Shown here piece after piece: positions 42,217-49,630 of a DNA stretch of 54,806 bases. Within the stretch, counting starts at the first letter, position 1; each line of letters begins with the position of its first letter. This DNA is from JAXGMQ01 sp964613055 (GTDB taxonomy: Bacteria; Caldisericota; Caldisericia; JAAYUI01): positions 1 through 54,806 of the forward strand of contig CAZTGD010000012.1 in NCBI GenBank assembly GCA_964613055.1. The letters are read 5' to 3'. The notes beneath the pieces were generated by a model. That model made no database searches and was not told where the DNA came from. It saw only the letters and a program-made list of their open reading frames with translations. A program made the translations under genes and the position numbers.

Positions 42217-42234
42217 ATGCAAATTCCGTGCCAG
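42217..42234 (-). promoter_or_regulatory. Sigma-54 (RpoN) promoter upstream of GP4
   Basis: On the minus strand the sequence is CTGGCACGGAATTTGCAT, an essentially perfect match to the sigma-54 consensus YTGGCACGNNNNTTGCW. The invariant GG (42231-42232) and GC (42219-42220) are separated by exactly 10 bases. It points toward GP4 and predicts a start near 42207. Sigma-54 promoters need an ATP-dependent enhancer-binding protein; none is encoded in the window. Confidence 0.85.
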
Positions 42235-42383
42235 CTTGCAAGTACCGCTTTAGAGCTTAAAACCAACACTATGTTGTGATGTTATTCGAGAAGAATTTGA
42301 ATTATATGGGCTAAAACGGGGCTTTATGACTCATAGTGAACATATATATCACAACACAGAAATATTTACATCAGTAATGTATA
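42235..42383. promoter_or_regulatory. Possible enhancer region upstream of the sigma-54 promoter
   Basis: This stretch is AT-rich and has no open reading frame. It contains a perfect dyad CAACA-CTA-TGTTG (42264-42276). A 9-bp inverted pair, TGTTGTGAT (42272-42280) and ATCACAACA (42348-42356), lies about 30-120 bp upstream of the promoter. The far copy is at a usual distance for an enhancer-binding protein site. It also includes the region just after the 42384 stop codon, where I see no strong terminator. Confidence 0.35.
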
Positions 42384-45149
42384 TTATCTAGTCAATAATT
42401 CACATCTTTGCGTTATCTCATTACCCTCTCTATCTGTGGCAATAATGTCGATAAACGCTACGTCTAAAGGTGGAATAGGTGACTTTGTAGACAGATACAG
42501 ATTAACCGTTTGGGTTTCTCCTGGCATAACGGTAATGGTACTCACAGGCATATCAGCATTCATAAAGTCATGACTACACTTCACATCAACAGCGAAGATG
42601 TCCGTGCATGTACCCGTACCACTCACGTTGATGGCAATCTTAGAGAGTGATCCCTTCTCCAGAGTAATGTCACCAGATGCAAATATTTCAGCCTTGCAGA
42701 CAGTGGGAGCAGATAGATCATACCAATGGGAACCGATAATTTTATTTGATTCAGCATCTTCAACAAAAGCCACAAGTGAGAGGTTTTCAGTGTTGATTTC
42801 AAAATCCTCCGGCAATACAGGAAGGCTGAAGTTAAAAGTAACAAAGAAGTTATCATCAAAATCAGTCTGTATGAAATGCTTATCAGAAGAGACAGGAGTA
42901 AGAAAATCCCTCACAACACAGCTGTGGTACATCTCGCCGTTCTCAGAGAAGTATTCTATTCCATCCTCAACAAGCAGTATAAATATATTCCCAAGTCGTC
43001 CGCTGTATCGATCGCTCTTTCTCACCCTCAGCGAAAGACCGCCACCGTATCCTTCAAGATACCCAGACAACTGCATATACACAGGATCATCACGACTAGT
43101 AAGACTGTATTCAGCTCTCAGCTTCCAGTACTCAAATGACGTTCCTGAATACTTTCTACCCCTTATCCTGTCTGCGGCGTACCTGTGCGTTGAGTCATTA
43201 CCAGAAATCGTCAGTGTGTTACCATTCATAACCGACAACGGAACACCTGTACCTTCATACTTTTTAAATCGGGAAAAGTTCAAATCGGTTGTCATACCCG
43301 TTTCATCATCTTCATCCATCACGTGGTATGCCACAGGCAAGATGTTGCGTCTGCCATACTCTTCCATCAACCTGTACTGAGCTTCCCTGTGGAATCCACA
43401 CGGATTGCACCAGTGCGCTGTGAATGCCTCGTACAAAACAGTCCCGCACTCGGTGTCTGTTGTCCTGCTCTGGATGGATAATGTGATGGTGTGTGTCGCT
43501 TTGATGTCTGGGTTGTCAACAGAGTAGGCTATGACCTTGAATGTATACAGTCCTGATTTGAGCCTGCCTGATTCATATACAGACAGCAACGATTCATGTT
43601 CGCCGGATCCTATGTTTATCTTTGCATTGCTGAAAGACATTCCAACCGTAGTTATTGACAACTCGTCAATATTCTTTGCAACCTTAGCCCAGGCGGGTCG
43701 ATATACGGGGAGGGTCGTTTCAAGCTTGACATCACCTGTGAATCCATTCTGACCCATCACCTCCAGTAGTGCAAATCCACCATTTCTAGTCATCGTCACT
43801 AACCGATCACTTCTACAGGTGAACACGAGCCCCCTGGTGTTACCCCTCTTGGCTACAATGGGTACATTTACAGATCGATTGCCAGATTTTAAAACAAGGG
43901 TTGCTGAAACAATTCCTTTTGCACCACCTGCATTCAGAGTCACATTGAAATCGATGTTTGATCCTATGAAGACACTCGGTTCAACGGTTATCCCACTGTC
44001 TCCTAATATGTATGCATAACCAACCAGTTCCGGGAATGATGTGAACTGAACCGAAACTGTTTTGGTCAATGAGTTGCTAACCACACCGAAATCCAGCGCC
44101 ATCGGTGACGCTATCATTGCGGGTATCTCGCTGTTCTGTTGCATGAAGTGTATTGGAACCCTTGGTATCCTCCACACCTCATCGAGTGAGACTGATACTA
44201 TTCTACCGTTGCCGGTATCGGCTATGTACATACAGTCGCCTGAAATGTCTATACCCTGAGGACGGCACAGTCTACCCGGCGATGAATTGAAATCAACCGG
44301 TTCAATGGAGGAGTAGAAAAAATCAACTGTACTACCCACCCTGCCATATCTACCCCATGAAAATGCTTCCAAGCCTGTGGCTGGGAATATGACAACATCA
44401 TTGTTGTTTCGGTCAACCACATACAGGTTGCCCAAGCTGTCCCAGGCGTTGTCATACGCTCCTGACAGTGAGTTGGGATAGGTTCCGGGTATGCCATATT
44501 GATCTACTTCACCATTTGTCTTATTGAATATTCTTGATTTTCCTACACCGAGATCGGCTACCGCAAACTGCTCACCGAAAACATCGATACCCCTTGGACA
44601 TGCCAGGTGATCCTTTTCGACTCCGGGAGAGGCTATAAGATGATTATTCCCTTTACCCTTCACCGGATTAATAACAGCTATTTTTCTGTCGGTCATAGAA
44701 AGCACATATATTTTATTACCTTCATCTACGGTTATGTCAATCGGGCTGGCTACACCAATATCTTCTTGCTCAAATACCTCAATAACATCAAGGTTTGGGG
44801 TCATGGAAATGACTCTGTGGTTTCCCAGATCACAGACATACAAAATTGAGTCTTCTGTTATACATATGCCTGCAGGAGTTATGGGTTTGTTCTCAACCAT
44901 TTTCACTTCCCTCAGAATAGATCCATCTTCGCCAAGAGCGATCACAGATTCCCTCCCAGTATCAGAGACGTATATACCATATCCCCCCACTGCTACATCC
45001 ACTGGCGTGACCAATGAGCCAACACCAAGACTCCTGGATGCATAAACTGTCTCTGCCGAAACTGGAACCGGTTGAATCACATATGACAGTAGTAACAAAA
45101 TTACTATGATAATGTTCGTAGGCGTTCTCATACGGGTCAAAAGATACAT
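42384..45149 (-). CDS. Secreted NHL beta-propeller / ASH-like / Omp28-type thioredoxin fusion (921 aa)
   Basis: A signal peptide (about 1-32, ending VSA) marks export. Residues about 45-325 are an NHL-type six-bladed propeller with repeated motifs such as PVDVAVGGYGIYVSDTG, YVCDLGNHRVIS and PQGIDISG..MYIADTGNGRI. About 345-435 resembles an ASH domain (ALDFGVVSNSLTKTVSV). About 440-560 is a beta-sandwich with NGFTGDVKLE, and about 568-660 is a thioredoxin fold with WCNPC (580-584) and the cis-Pro motif TGVPLSV, as in Omp28-type proteins. The remaining C-terminus is beta-rich. It is probably an extracytoplasmic thiol-disulfide oxidoreductase guided by a protein-binding propeller. It lies immediately upstream of the cysteine-rich giant array, so these may be substrates (inference). 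The start could also be the ATG at 45131; neither has a strong Shine-Dalgarno sequence. Confidence 0.85.
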   Translation of the reverse strand: MYLLTRMRTPTNIIIVILLLLSYVIQPVPVSAETVYASRSLGVGSLVTPVDVAVGGYGIYVSDTGRESVIALGEDGSILREVKMVENKPITPAGICITEDSILYVCDLGNHRVISMTPNLDVIEVFEQEDIGVASPIDITVDEGNKIYVLSMTDRKIAVINPVKGKGNNHLIASPGVEKDHLACPRGIDVFGEQFAVADLGVGKSRIFNKTNGEVDQYGIPGTYPNSLSGAYDNAWDSLGNLYVVDRNNNDVVIFPATGLEAFSWGRYGRVGSTVDFFYSSIEPVDFNSSPGRLCRPQGIDISGDCMYIADTGNGRIVSVSLDEVWRIPRVPIHFMQQNSEIPAMIASPMALDFGVVSNSLTKTVSVQFTSFPELVGYAYILGDSGITVEPSVFIGSNIDFNVTLNAGGAKGIVSATLVLKSGNRSVNVPIVAKRGNTRGLVFTCRSDRLVTMTRNGGFALLEVMGQNGFTGDVKLETTLPVYRPAWAKVAKNIDELSITTVGMSFSNAKINIGSGEHESLLSVYESGRLKSGLYTFKVIAYSVDNPDIKATHTITLSIQSRTTDTECGTVLYEAFTAHWCNPCGFHREAQYRLMEEYGRRNILPVAYHVMDEDDETGMTTDLNFSRFKKYEGTGVPLSVMNGNTLTISGNDSTHRYAADRIRGRKYSGTSFEYWKLRAEYSLTSRDDPVYMQLSGYLEGYGGGLSLRVRKSDRYSGRLGNIFILLVEDGIEYFSENGEMYHSCVVRDFLTPVSSDKHFIQTDFDDNFFVTFNFSLPVLPEDFEINTENLSLVAFVEDAESNKIIGSHWYDLSAPTVCKAEIFASGDITLEKGSLSKIAINVSGTGTCTDIFAVDVKCSHDFMNADMPVSTITVMPGETQTVNLYLSTKSPIPPLDVAFIDIIATDREGNEITQRCELLTR

Positions 45150-45343
45150 TGCAGTGGTAGCCTTGTCAACGAGGTGTTTATTAGATTTATATCAACACAA
45201 ATACTGTTTGTACTAGTTTTTAAGGGGGTTGTTTGGGTGTGAATGACAACAATAACTCTTACCCGGGAATATTAGTTTCGCGACCGCTGGTCAACTGCTA
45301 CAGCGTTGCCGGCTGTAAAATGTGATAACATACCTGCATATGC
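45150..45343. promoter_or_regulatory. Intergenic region upstream of the thioredoxin fusion gene
   Basis: No gene is visible. On the minus strand there is TTGACC-17 bp-TATTCC as a weak promoter candidate about 110 bases upstream of the start. A dyad ACAAA-N5-TTTGT (45197-45211) lies 48 bases upstream of the start codon and could be an operator. No sigma-54 consensus was found. These are sequence observations only. Confidence 0.3.
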
Positions 45344-45373
45344 AAATGGGGGAACTGAATAGCTCCCCCATTT
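45344..45373 (-). terminator. Terminator of the propeller/L,D-transpeptidase operon
   Basis: A 10-bp stem AAATGGGGGA (45344-45353) / TCCCCCATTT (45364-45373) encloses a 10-base loop, 33 bases past the stop codon of the thioredoxin-like gene. The stem ends in ATTT, a short U-rich tail in the direction of transcription. It is nearly symmetrical and could act on both strands. Confidence 0.75.
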
Positions 45374-45406
45374 CTATCTAAAATACTGATCTAGCTGTAG
45401 TGTCTT

Positions 45407-46462
45407 CTATGGTGCAGAAAAGAACTGCTGAAGTATCTCATTGAGCGAGTCATCATCATTGAGCAGTCGTGAGCCAGCCTTTGCAGTGACAACACCATTC
45501 CCATCCACAAGCATCATGCAGGGGCTGGATTCGGTCAGGAATATCTCACGAGAGAATTTTCTCTGTGACAGATCATGAATCAGGTTCTCTCCGCTCATCT
45601 GTTTCTCTATGTAGTGGATCTTCTCTTCCTGGGAGGTGAATATGATGAATATTTGGTTGGGTGAGAGACCCCCCTCATTCTGAAGCCTCTGGGAAATATT
45701 AACGACAGTGTTTCGACAAGAACCACAGGAGGAGGTAGACAGGAACGCATACTTCCTTCCACGGTAGTCATCGCTGTCAGCCGTACCACCCTTATAGAGT
45801 TTTGTACTCCATGGTTCAAGCTTGGTGCCAACCTTGGCAAACTTGATTCCCTGGGGAAAGTTTGACCTGAACATCTGTTCGCCATTGACCTCAACATAAA
45901 GAATCTTAAGCGCTTGGGCTGTTATGTCTCTAAGCAGCCCCCTGAACTGAGCAGTGTCTCCTTCGGGTATGCTTGTCTCCAGATATGTAAACTCGAGAAG
46001 CGAACGTCCCTCATAGCTTACCAGCACATCCTCAAACTCCGCCTGCCCCTTCGGACCGATACCCAGAGGACCATCTGCTATCATGGTGATGATCTTTATG
46101 TTTGAGTCTACTACCATCAGCACATCCGGATATCCGGGGATATCGAGTTTAGTGCAGTATCCCCATGCACCGTTTTGGTCTGTCCATGTCCAGTAAGTAG
46201 CCTTCTTTGACATATCATCAATATCAGTGGCTACAGCTTTCCTGCCCAGGTCAACATATGACTTCCCGATGAGCTCATGGATATCCTCATCAGAACTCGC
46301 TTTACTGCCACTGCTTCCACCAAACGGTACAACCATGATGACAAACAGAACAACCACCAGCGCACACGCTATATAGAACAACACCTTATAGGGTGGTTCA
46401 CCGGTTGTGAGCTTCTTCTCAACCTTTGTCTCAGTGATTGGTTTATACTTCTTCTTACTCAT
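45407..46462 (-). CDS. Membrane-anchored thioredoxin-like protein (351 aa)
   Basis: The Lys-rich N-terminus and single membrane segment (about 26-47) suggest a signal-anchored protein facing outward. Residues about 55-215 form a domain I do not recognise (GYCTKLDIPGYPDVLMVVDS, AQALKILYVEVNGEQMF). The part with GYPDVLMVVDS loosely recalls FMN-binding or RnfG-like folds, but I would not assign it. Residues about 235-351 are thioredoxin-like, with a C246-G-S-C249 pair after YAFLSTSS and a likely cis-Pro loop SPCMMLVDGNG. It probably transfers electrons to, or isomerises, extracytoplasmic disulfides. It is the last gene of a four-gene operon, 32 bases after the aminotransferase, with a GAGGT ribosome binding site. 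An extra cysteine beside the cis-Pro is unusual. Confidence 0.75.
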   Translation of the reverse strand: MSKKKYKPITETKVEKKLTTGEPPYKVLFYIACALVVVLFVIMVVPFGGSSGSKASSDEDIHELIGKSYVDLGRKAVATDIDDMSKKATYWTWTDQNGAWGYCTKLDIPGYPDVLMVVDSNIKIITMIADGPLGIGPKGQAEFEDVLVSYEGRSLLEFTYLETSIPEGDTAQFRGLLRDITAQALKILYVEVNGEQMFRSNFPQGIKFAKVGTKLEPWSTKLYKGGTADSDDYRGRKYAFLSTSSCGSCRNTVVNISQRLQNEGGLSPNQIFIIFTSQEEKIHYIEKQMSGENLIHDLSQRKFSREIFLTESSPCMMLVDGNGVVTAKAGSRLLNDDDSLNEILQQFFSAP

Positions 46463-46494
46463 AATGACACTACCTCATCAACCTCAATTTTTAT

Positions 46495-47700
46495 CTAAAT
46501 AGAACTCAGCATGGCACCAAGTCTTTTGATGCCCTCTACTATCTTCTCCTTCGGTGGGAACGAGAAGTTCAACCTCATGGTGTTGTGTCCTCCACCGTTG
46601 GCAAAGAAGGCAGAACCCTTGATGTATGCAACCTTGTTCTGAAGTGCTTTGTCAAACATTTCGGTCAGGTTATACCTTTCTGGCATGGTAACCCAAACAA
46701 ACATACCACCCTGAGCCTTCGTATAGGTCATACCATCCACCTTGGGAAAGTGTTCCTCAATGGCTCCATGCATGGCATGGAATTTTTCGCGATAGCACTC
46801 AACGATCTTTGGGATGTGTCCATCAAGGTGACCGTCACTGATAAACTGAGCGGCAGCGGCTTGCGTGGTTACGGGTGAACACAGATCAGAAGCCTGCTTT
46901 GCCTTGAGTACCTTGTCAACCGCCGGCTCTGGACCGACAAGCCAACCCAGTCTGAGTCCCGGGCACAGTATCTTAGAGAATGTCCTCAGCGAGATCACGT
47001 GTGAGTTGTCGGTGTCTAAAGCCTGGAAGGATGGAATGTGTTCACCCTCAAAGCGAAGGTCGCCATATGGGTTGTCTTCGATTATGGGGATATCCCTCTC
47101 CTTTACCATGGCAAGCAGTTTCTTCCTGCGTTCAAGTGGCATGGTGTAACCCGCAGGGTTCTGGAAGGTTGGAACCGTGTAGATGAACTTCGGCTTGATG
47201 CCCTTCTTGTCAAGCTCCTTCAGTTTCTCTTCAAGCAGGTCAACCTTCATACCATTGTCATCCATGTCAACGGTCACGAACTTCGCACCATAAACACTCC
47301 AGGCTTGGATGGCAGCCAGATAGGTCGGTGCCTCTACAACCACCGTGTCGCCAGGGTCAATAAACACCTTTCCCACCAGATCGATGCCCTGCTGTGATGC
47401 TGTGGTGACGATGAGATTATCCAGCTTGATGCCCTCTCCTTCATTGTTGCATCGCTCTACAAGCAATTTTCTCAACGGGTCATAGCCCGGCGTGCCTCCA
47501 TACTGAAGTACTATCTTTGGATTATCCCTGATCACCTTGTCCATAGATTCCCTGAATGTCTCTACCGGAAAGAGGTTTGGATCTGGTAATCCTCCCGCAA
47601 GAGAGATGATCTCAGGTTTTGCGATGAGAGCCAACAGCTCTCGAATTGCGGATGGCTTCATCCGACTCGCCTTCTCAGAATACAGTTCATTCCAATTCAT
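46495..47700 (-). CDS. PLP-dependent class I/II aminotransferase (401 aa)
   Basis: This is a cytosolic fold-type I aminotransferase of the 2-aminoadipate/aromatic (LysN-ARO8-like) group, related to MocR C-terminal domains. The pyridoxal phosphate lysine is K243 in RTFSKILCPGLRLGW. N181 (FQNPAGYTMP) and D209 (IIEDNPYGDL) bind the cofactor, and a late Arg in NTMRLNFSF would bind the substrate carboxylate. Length is typical and no DNA-binding domain is fused. The ATG at 47700 follows AAGGAG and overlaps the L,D-transpeptidase stop (ATGA), so expression is coupled. The substrate cannot be read from sequence: alpha-aminoadipate, aromatic or branched-chain amino acids are possible. Its place in an envelope operon hints at a cell-wall amino acid link, which is speculation. 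Confidence 0.88.
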   Translation of the reverse strand: MNWNELYSEKASRMKPSAIRELLALIAKPEIISLAGGLPDPNLFPVETFRESMDKVIRDNPKIVLQYGGTPGYDPLRKLLVERCNNEGEGIKLDNLIVTTASQQGIDLVGKVFIDPGDTVVVEAPTYLAAIQAWSVYGAKFVTVDMDDNGMKVDLLEEKLKELDKKGIKPKFIYTVPTFQNPAGYTMPLERRKKLLAMVKERDIPIIEDNPYGDLRFEGEHIPSFQALDTDNSHVISLRTFSKILCPGLRLGWLVGPEPAVDKVLKAKQASDLCSPVTTQAAAAQFISDGHLDGHIPKIVECYREKFHAMHGAIEEHFPKVDGMTYTKAQGGMFVWVTMPERYNLTEMFDKALQNKVAYIKGSAFFANGGGHNTMRLNFSFPPKEKIVEGIKRLGAMLSSI

Positions 47701-48302
47701 CTAGAATCTCCTTTCTCAGCCCGAGTGCGCCGGGCGAGGTTCAATATGTTATGAACACCCCACGTCGAGGAGAAAGCATTTGTAACCCGCCAGGGAATGG
47801 CTGGATCATCTCTCAACTCTACGGGGGTGCCTCGTTCCACAGTTGGAAACAACTCCTCCACATTCGTTATCTGCATACGGATGCATCCGTGACTGACATG
47901 CCTTCCAATGAGCATCGGCTCATTGGTGCCATGGATACCATAATCTCCGTTGAATCCCATGAATCGAGTACCAAGTGGATTGGCTGGATTTATGATGTAT
48001 GGTTTGTATGGTTTCGCATCTGGGTCATCCTCCAACCACCTCTCAAGGAACCACTGGGGATTTAAACTCTTGTAGTATACCCTGAAATGCCCTTCCTCCG
48101 ATGGTGTGGCGAATGCACCACAGGATATGGGGAAACAGTGTTGAAGCGAGTCATTTTCATCGTAGTGAACCAGCACATGAAGTGCTTTGTCTATGATGAT
48201 CCGCTCCTTGCCATCATCTGCTATACTTCCCTGAGGGATGAACAGAAATCCAGTAAGCACAGCCGATATTATCAGTGCTATTATAGCCCGGTTTGTTTTC
48301 AT
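47697..48302 (-). CDS. YkuD-family L,D-transpeptidase, secreted (201 aa)
   Basis: The enzyme forms 3-3 cross-links in peptidoglycan, or attaches proteins to it, by attacking the L,D bond of a tetrapeptide stem through an active-site cysteine. The YkuD signature is complete: H124 in YGIHGTN and S137-H138-G139-C140-I-R142 in HVSHGCIRM. A signal peptide (about 1-28, before DDGKERI) exports it. The short length fits a bare catalytic domain with no LysM or other wall-binding module. Its ATG overlaps the stop of the propeller gene by one base (TGATG) and its own stop overlaps the aminotransferase start (ATGA). With no Shine-Dalgarno of its own, translation probably depends on coupling. It shows that the organism makes peptidoglycan. 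Confidence 0.92.
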   Translation of the reverse strand: MKTNRAIIALIISAVLTGFLFIPQGSIADDGKERIIIDKALHVLVHYDENDSLQHCFPISCGAFATPSEEGHFRVYYKSLNPQWFLERWLEDDPDAKPYKPYIINPANPLGTRFMGFNGDYGIHGTNEPMLIGRHVSHGCIRMQITNVEELFPTVERGTPVELRDDPAIPWRVTNAFSSTWGVHNILNLARRTRAEKGDSR

Positions 48303-49516
48303 CAGTGTGTCATCGTCAGTAACATGAGTCGTTGGGTCTCGGGGAGAACCATCAGCATATTCTCACAGTCGGGTGTGACAACGGGTAATATATTCTGCTT
48401 CATTACCTCGGAACGCCTCCACAAGTCTCCCTCTCTGCGGACCTCTCTTGCCGACAGCATCACCTGAGGAAGCTCCATTGAACTGCCTTCCAGGAAGTAG
48501 GAATACATGTATCTTCTGTCACCCAAGTAAGAGAAGTAGAAACCAGAACCTGCTTTCTCAACTGTCAGCTCTTCCCCATCACGTCCCAAGATGGTCAGCG
48601 AATCCGCCTGGACGAGTATCTGGTCGCGATTCTCATTCACACTAAGAATGGTCACCTCACCCTCGATTCGCTTTTTCCAGAAAGGCTGAAGCTCAAGCGT
48701 TGTCTGGGTAGCGTCATCCGACCCTTTGGCTTGTGTGCCCTCCGGGTCGAACGCGTATATCTCTCTGAACCGCTCAACCATGCCCTGCCTGCTATCCACC
48801 CTGAAGTAGCAGATCACAAGGTTACTGTTTGTGATTTCAAACTCCATGTGGTTGAACCGGCTGTCGTATGTATCCACGTGTGCCTTCCAATAAACGGGCA
48901 GTCCATCAGTCAACCCAACCTCTGAGATAACGCCTGGGACAACCTCGAATACGACCGACTCTCCATCTGGCATGAATGCGGGGCTTATGTTGGGTCGCTG
49001 AACATCGAGTTTCATCTCTACCTCGGCAACTCCCGTCTTCACATCATACACACCGATCATCGGCTCTTCGCCCCTGCCCGATCGGTAGTACACGCCAAGC
49101 CGACCACGGGGGAGGACGGTTACCTTTTCGGGGAGATAGTCTGGTATCTTTATATCCCACATGAGTTCACCGTTGTAGCCGTATGCCTTAAGACCGTTGA
49201 TAATTCTCACCACTGCAATCTTCTCGGTGTGGTCAACGCTGATCTCCAGAACCGGATGATTCAGATCGGTTGAAAATACATCCGCTCCCTTTCGGTTTAT
49301 AACCTTGAAGATACCCTCCGGACCTCCGACAAACATGTTAGATGCGGTCGGATCGATCTGGATAACCTGAGGTGCTATCCCAGCGTCTATGTTGAAAACC
49401 ACATCCATCTGTCCCGCGGGGGCTTCGAATATGATCATCAGCACAAATGATACAACAATAACCGCGATTATCGATATGGTGATGATCACACCCCTAATAA
49501 GAACTTGTCTATGCAT
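48302..49516 (-). CDS. Membrane-anchored beta-propeller protein (404 aa)
   Basis: An N-terminal membrane segment (about residues 9-30: VIITISIIAVIVVSFVLMII) is followed by repeated beta strands such as IFKVINRKGADVFS, KAYGYNGELMWDI, IGVYDVKTGVAEV and PAFMPDGESVVFEV. These look like a PQQ/WD-type propeller, probably displayed outside the membrane as a scaffold or ligand-binding surface. No catalytic motif was seen. I chose the ATG at 49516 because GAAGAAG lies just upstream; the frame is open to 49543, but that start has no ribosome binding site and lies too close to the -10 box. It is the first gene of the operon, so its promoter drives all four. Its first 61 bases lie inside a 107-bp sequence copied at 51352-51458. 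Confidence 0.72.
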   Translation of the reverse strand: MHRQVLIRGVIITISIIAVIVVSFVLMIIFEAPAGQMDVVFNIDAGIAPQVIQIDPTASNMFVGGPEGIFKVINRKGADVFSTDLNHPVLEISVDHTEKIAVVRIINGLKAYGYNGELMWDIKIPDYLPEKVTVLPRGRLGVYYRSGRGEEPMIGVYDVKTGVAEVEMKLDVQRPNISPAFMPDGESVVFEVVPGVISEVGLTDGLPVYWKAHVDTYDSRFNHMEFEITNSNLVICYFRVDSRQGMVERFREIYAFDPEGTQAKGSDDATQTTLELQPFWKKRIEGEVTILSVNENRDQILVQADSLTILGRDGEELTVEKAGSGFYFSYLGDRRYMYSYFLEGSSMELPQVMLSAREVRREGDLWRRSEVMKQNILPVVTPDCENMLMVLPETQRLMLLTMTH

Positions 49517-49562
49517 CTTCTTCACAGTCTGAATTATAACCATACAATACAGTCAACTCAAG
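49456..49562. repeat. 107-bp perfect direct repeat, copy A
   Basis: Identical base for base to 51352-51458 (offset 1896). It covers the first 61 coding bases of the propeller gene, its GAAGAAG ribosome binding site, and the -10 and -35 boxes of its promoter, ending one base beyond the -35. The next base differs on each side, so these are the true limits. Confidence 0.95.
49533..49561 (-). promoter_or_regulatory. Sigma-70-type promoter of the propeller/L,D-transpeptidase operon
   Basis: On the minus strand TTGAGT (49556-49561), a 17-bp spacer and a perfect TATAAT (49533-49538) point toward the propeller gene. The predicted start near 49526 leaves about a 10-base leader containing the GAAGAAG ribosome binding site. 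Confidence 0.75.
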
Positions 49563-49595
49563 GATGCACAGAGCTTGTAAGATATTTGGGTGCTG

Positions 49596-49624
49596 TTTAC
49601 TTGTTCAATTTAATCTGCTATTAT
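49596..49624 (+). promoter_or_regulatory. Promoter of the toxin-antitoxin pair (probably leaderless mRNA)
   Basis: TTTACT (49596-49601), a 17-bp spacer and TATTAT (49619-49624) precede the ATG at 49631 by only six bases. Transcription would start at or next to the start codon, which fits the absence of any Shine-Dalgarno sequence there. Confidence 0.65.
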
Positions 49625-49630
49625 TTGCTT

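Noticed and set aside
42598..43380. A 260-codon plus-strand open frame
   Set aside because: It lies entirely antisense to the thioredoxin fusion gene, has no ribosome binding site and no recognisable domain, and reads as low-complexity Ser/Pro-rich sequence. It is a shadow of the real gene.
49533..49556. TTGACT as the -35 box of the propeller operon
   Set aside because: It sits only 12 bp from TATAAT, too close for a sigma-70 promoter. TTGAGT with a 17-bp spacer is the better choice.
49505..49630. An extended start (49505) for the XRE/ImmA protein
   Set aside because: The extra 42 codons lie partly in the duplicated repeat, encode nothing resembling the family, and would be read through the opposite promoter. 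The promoter at 49596-49624 also lies inside this extension.
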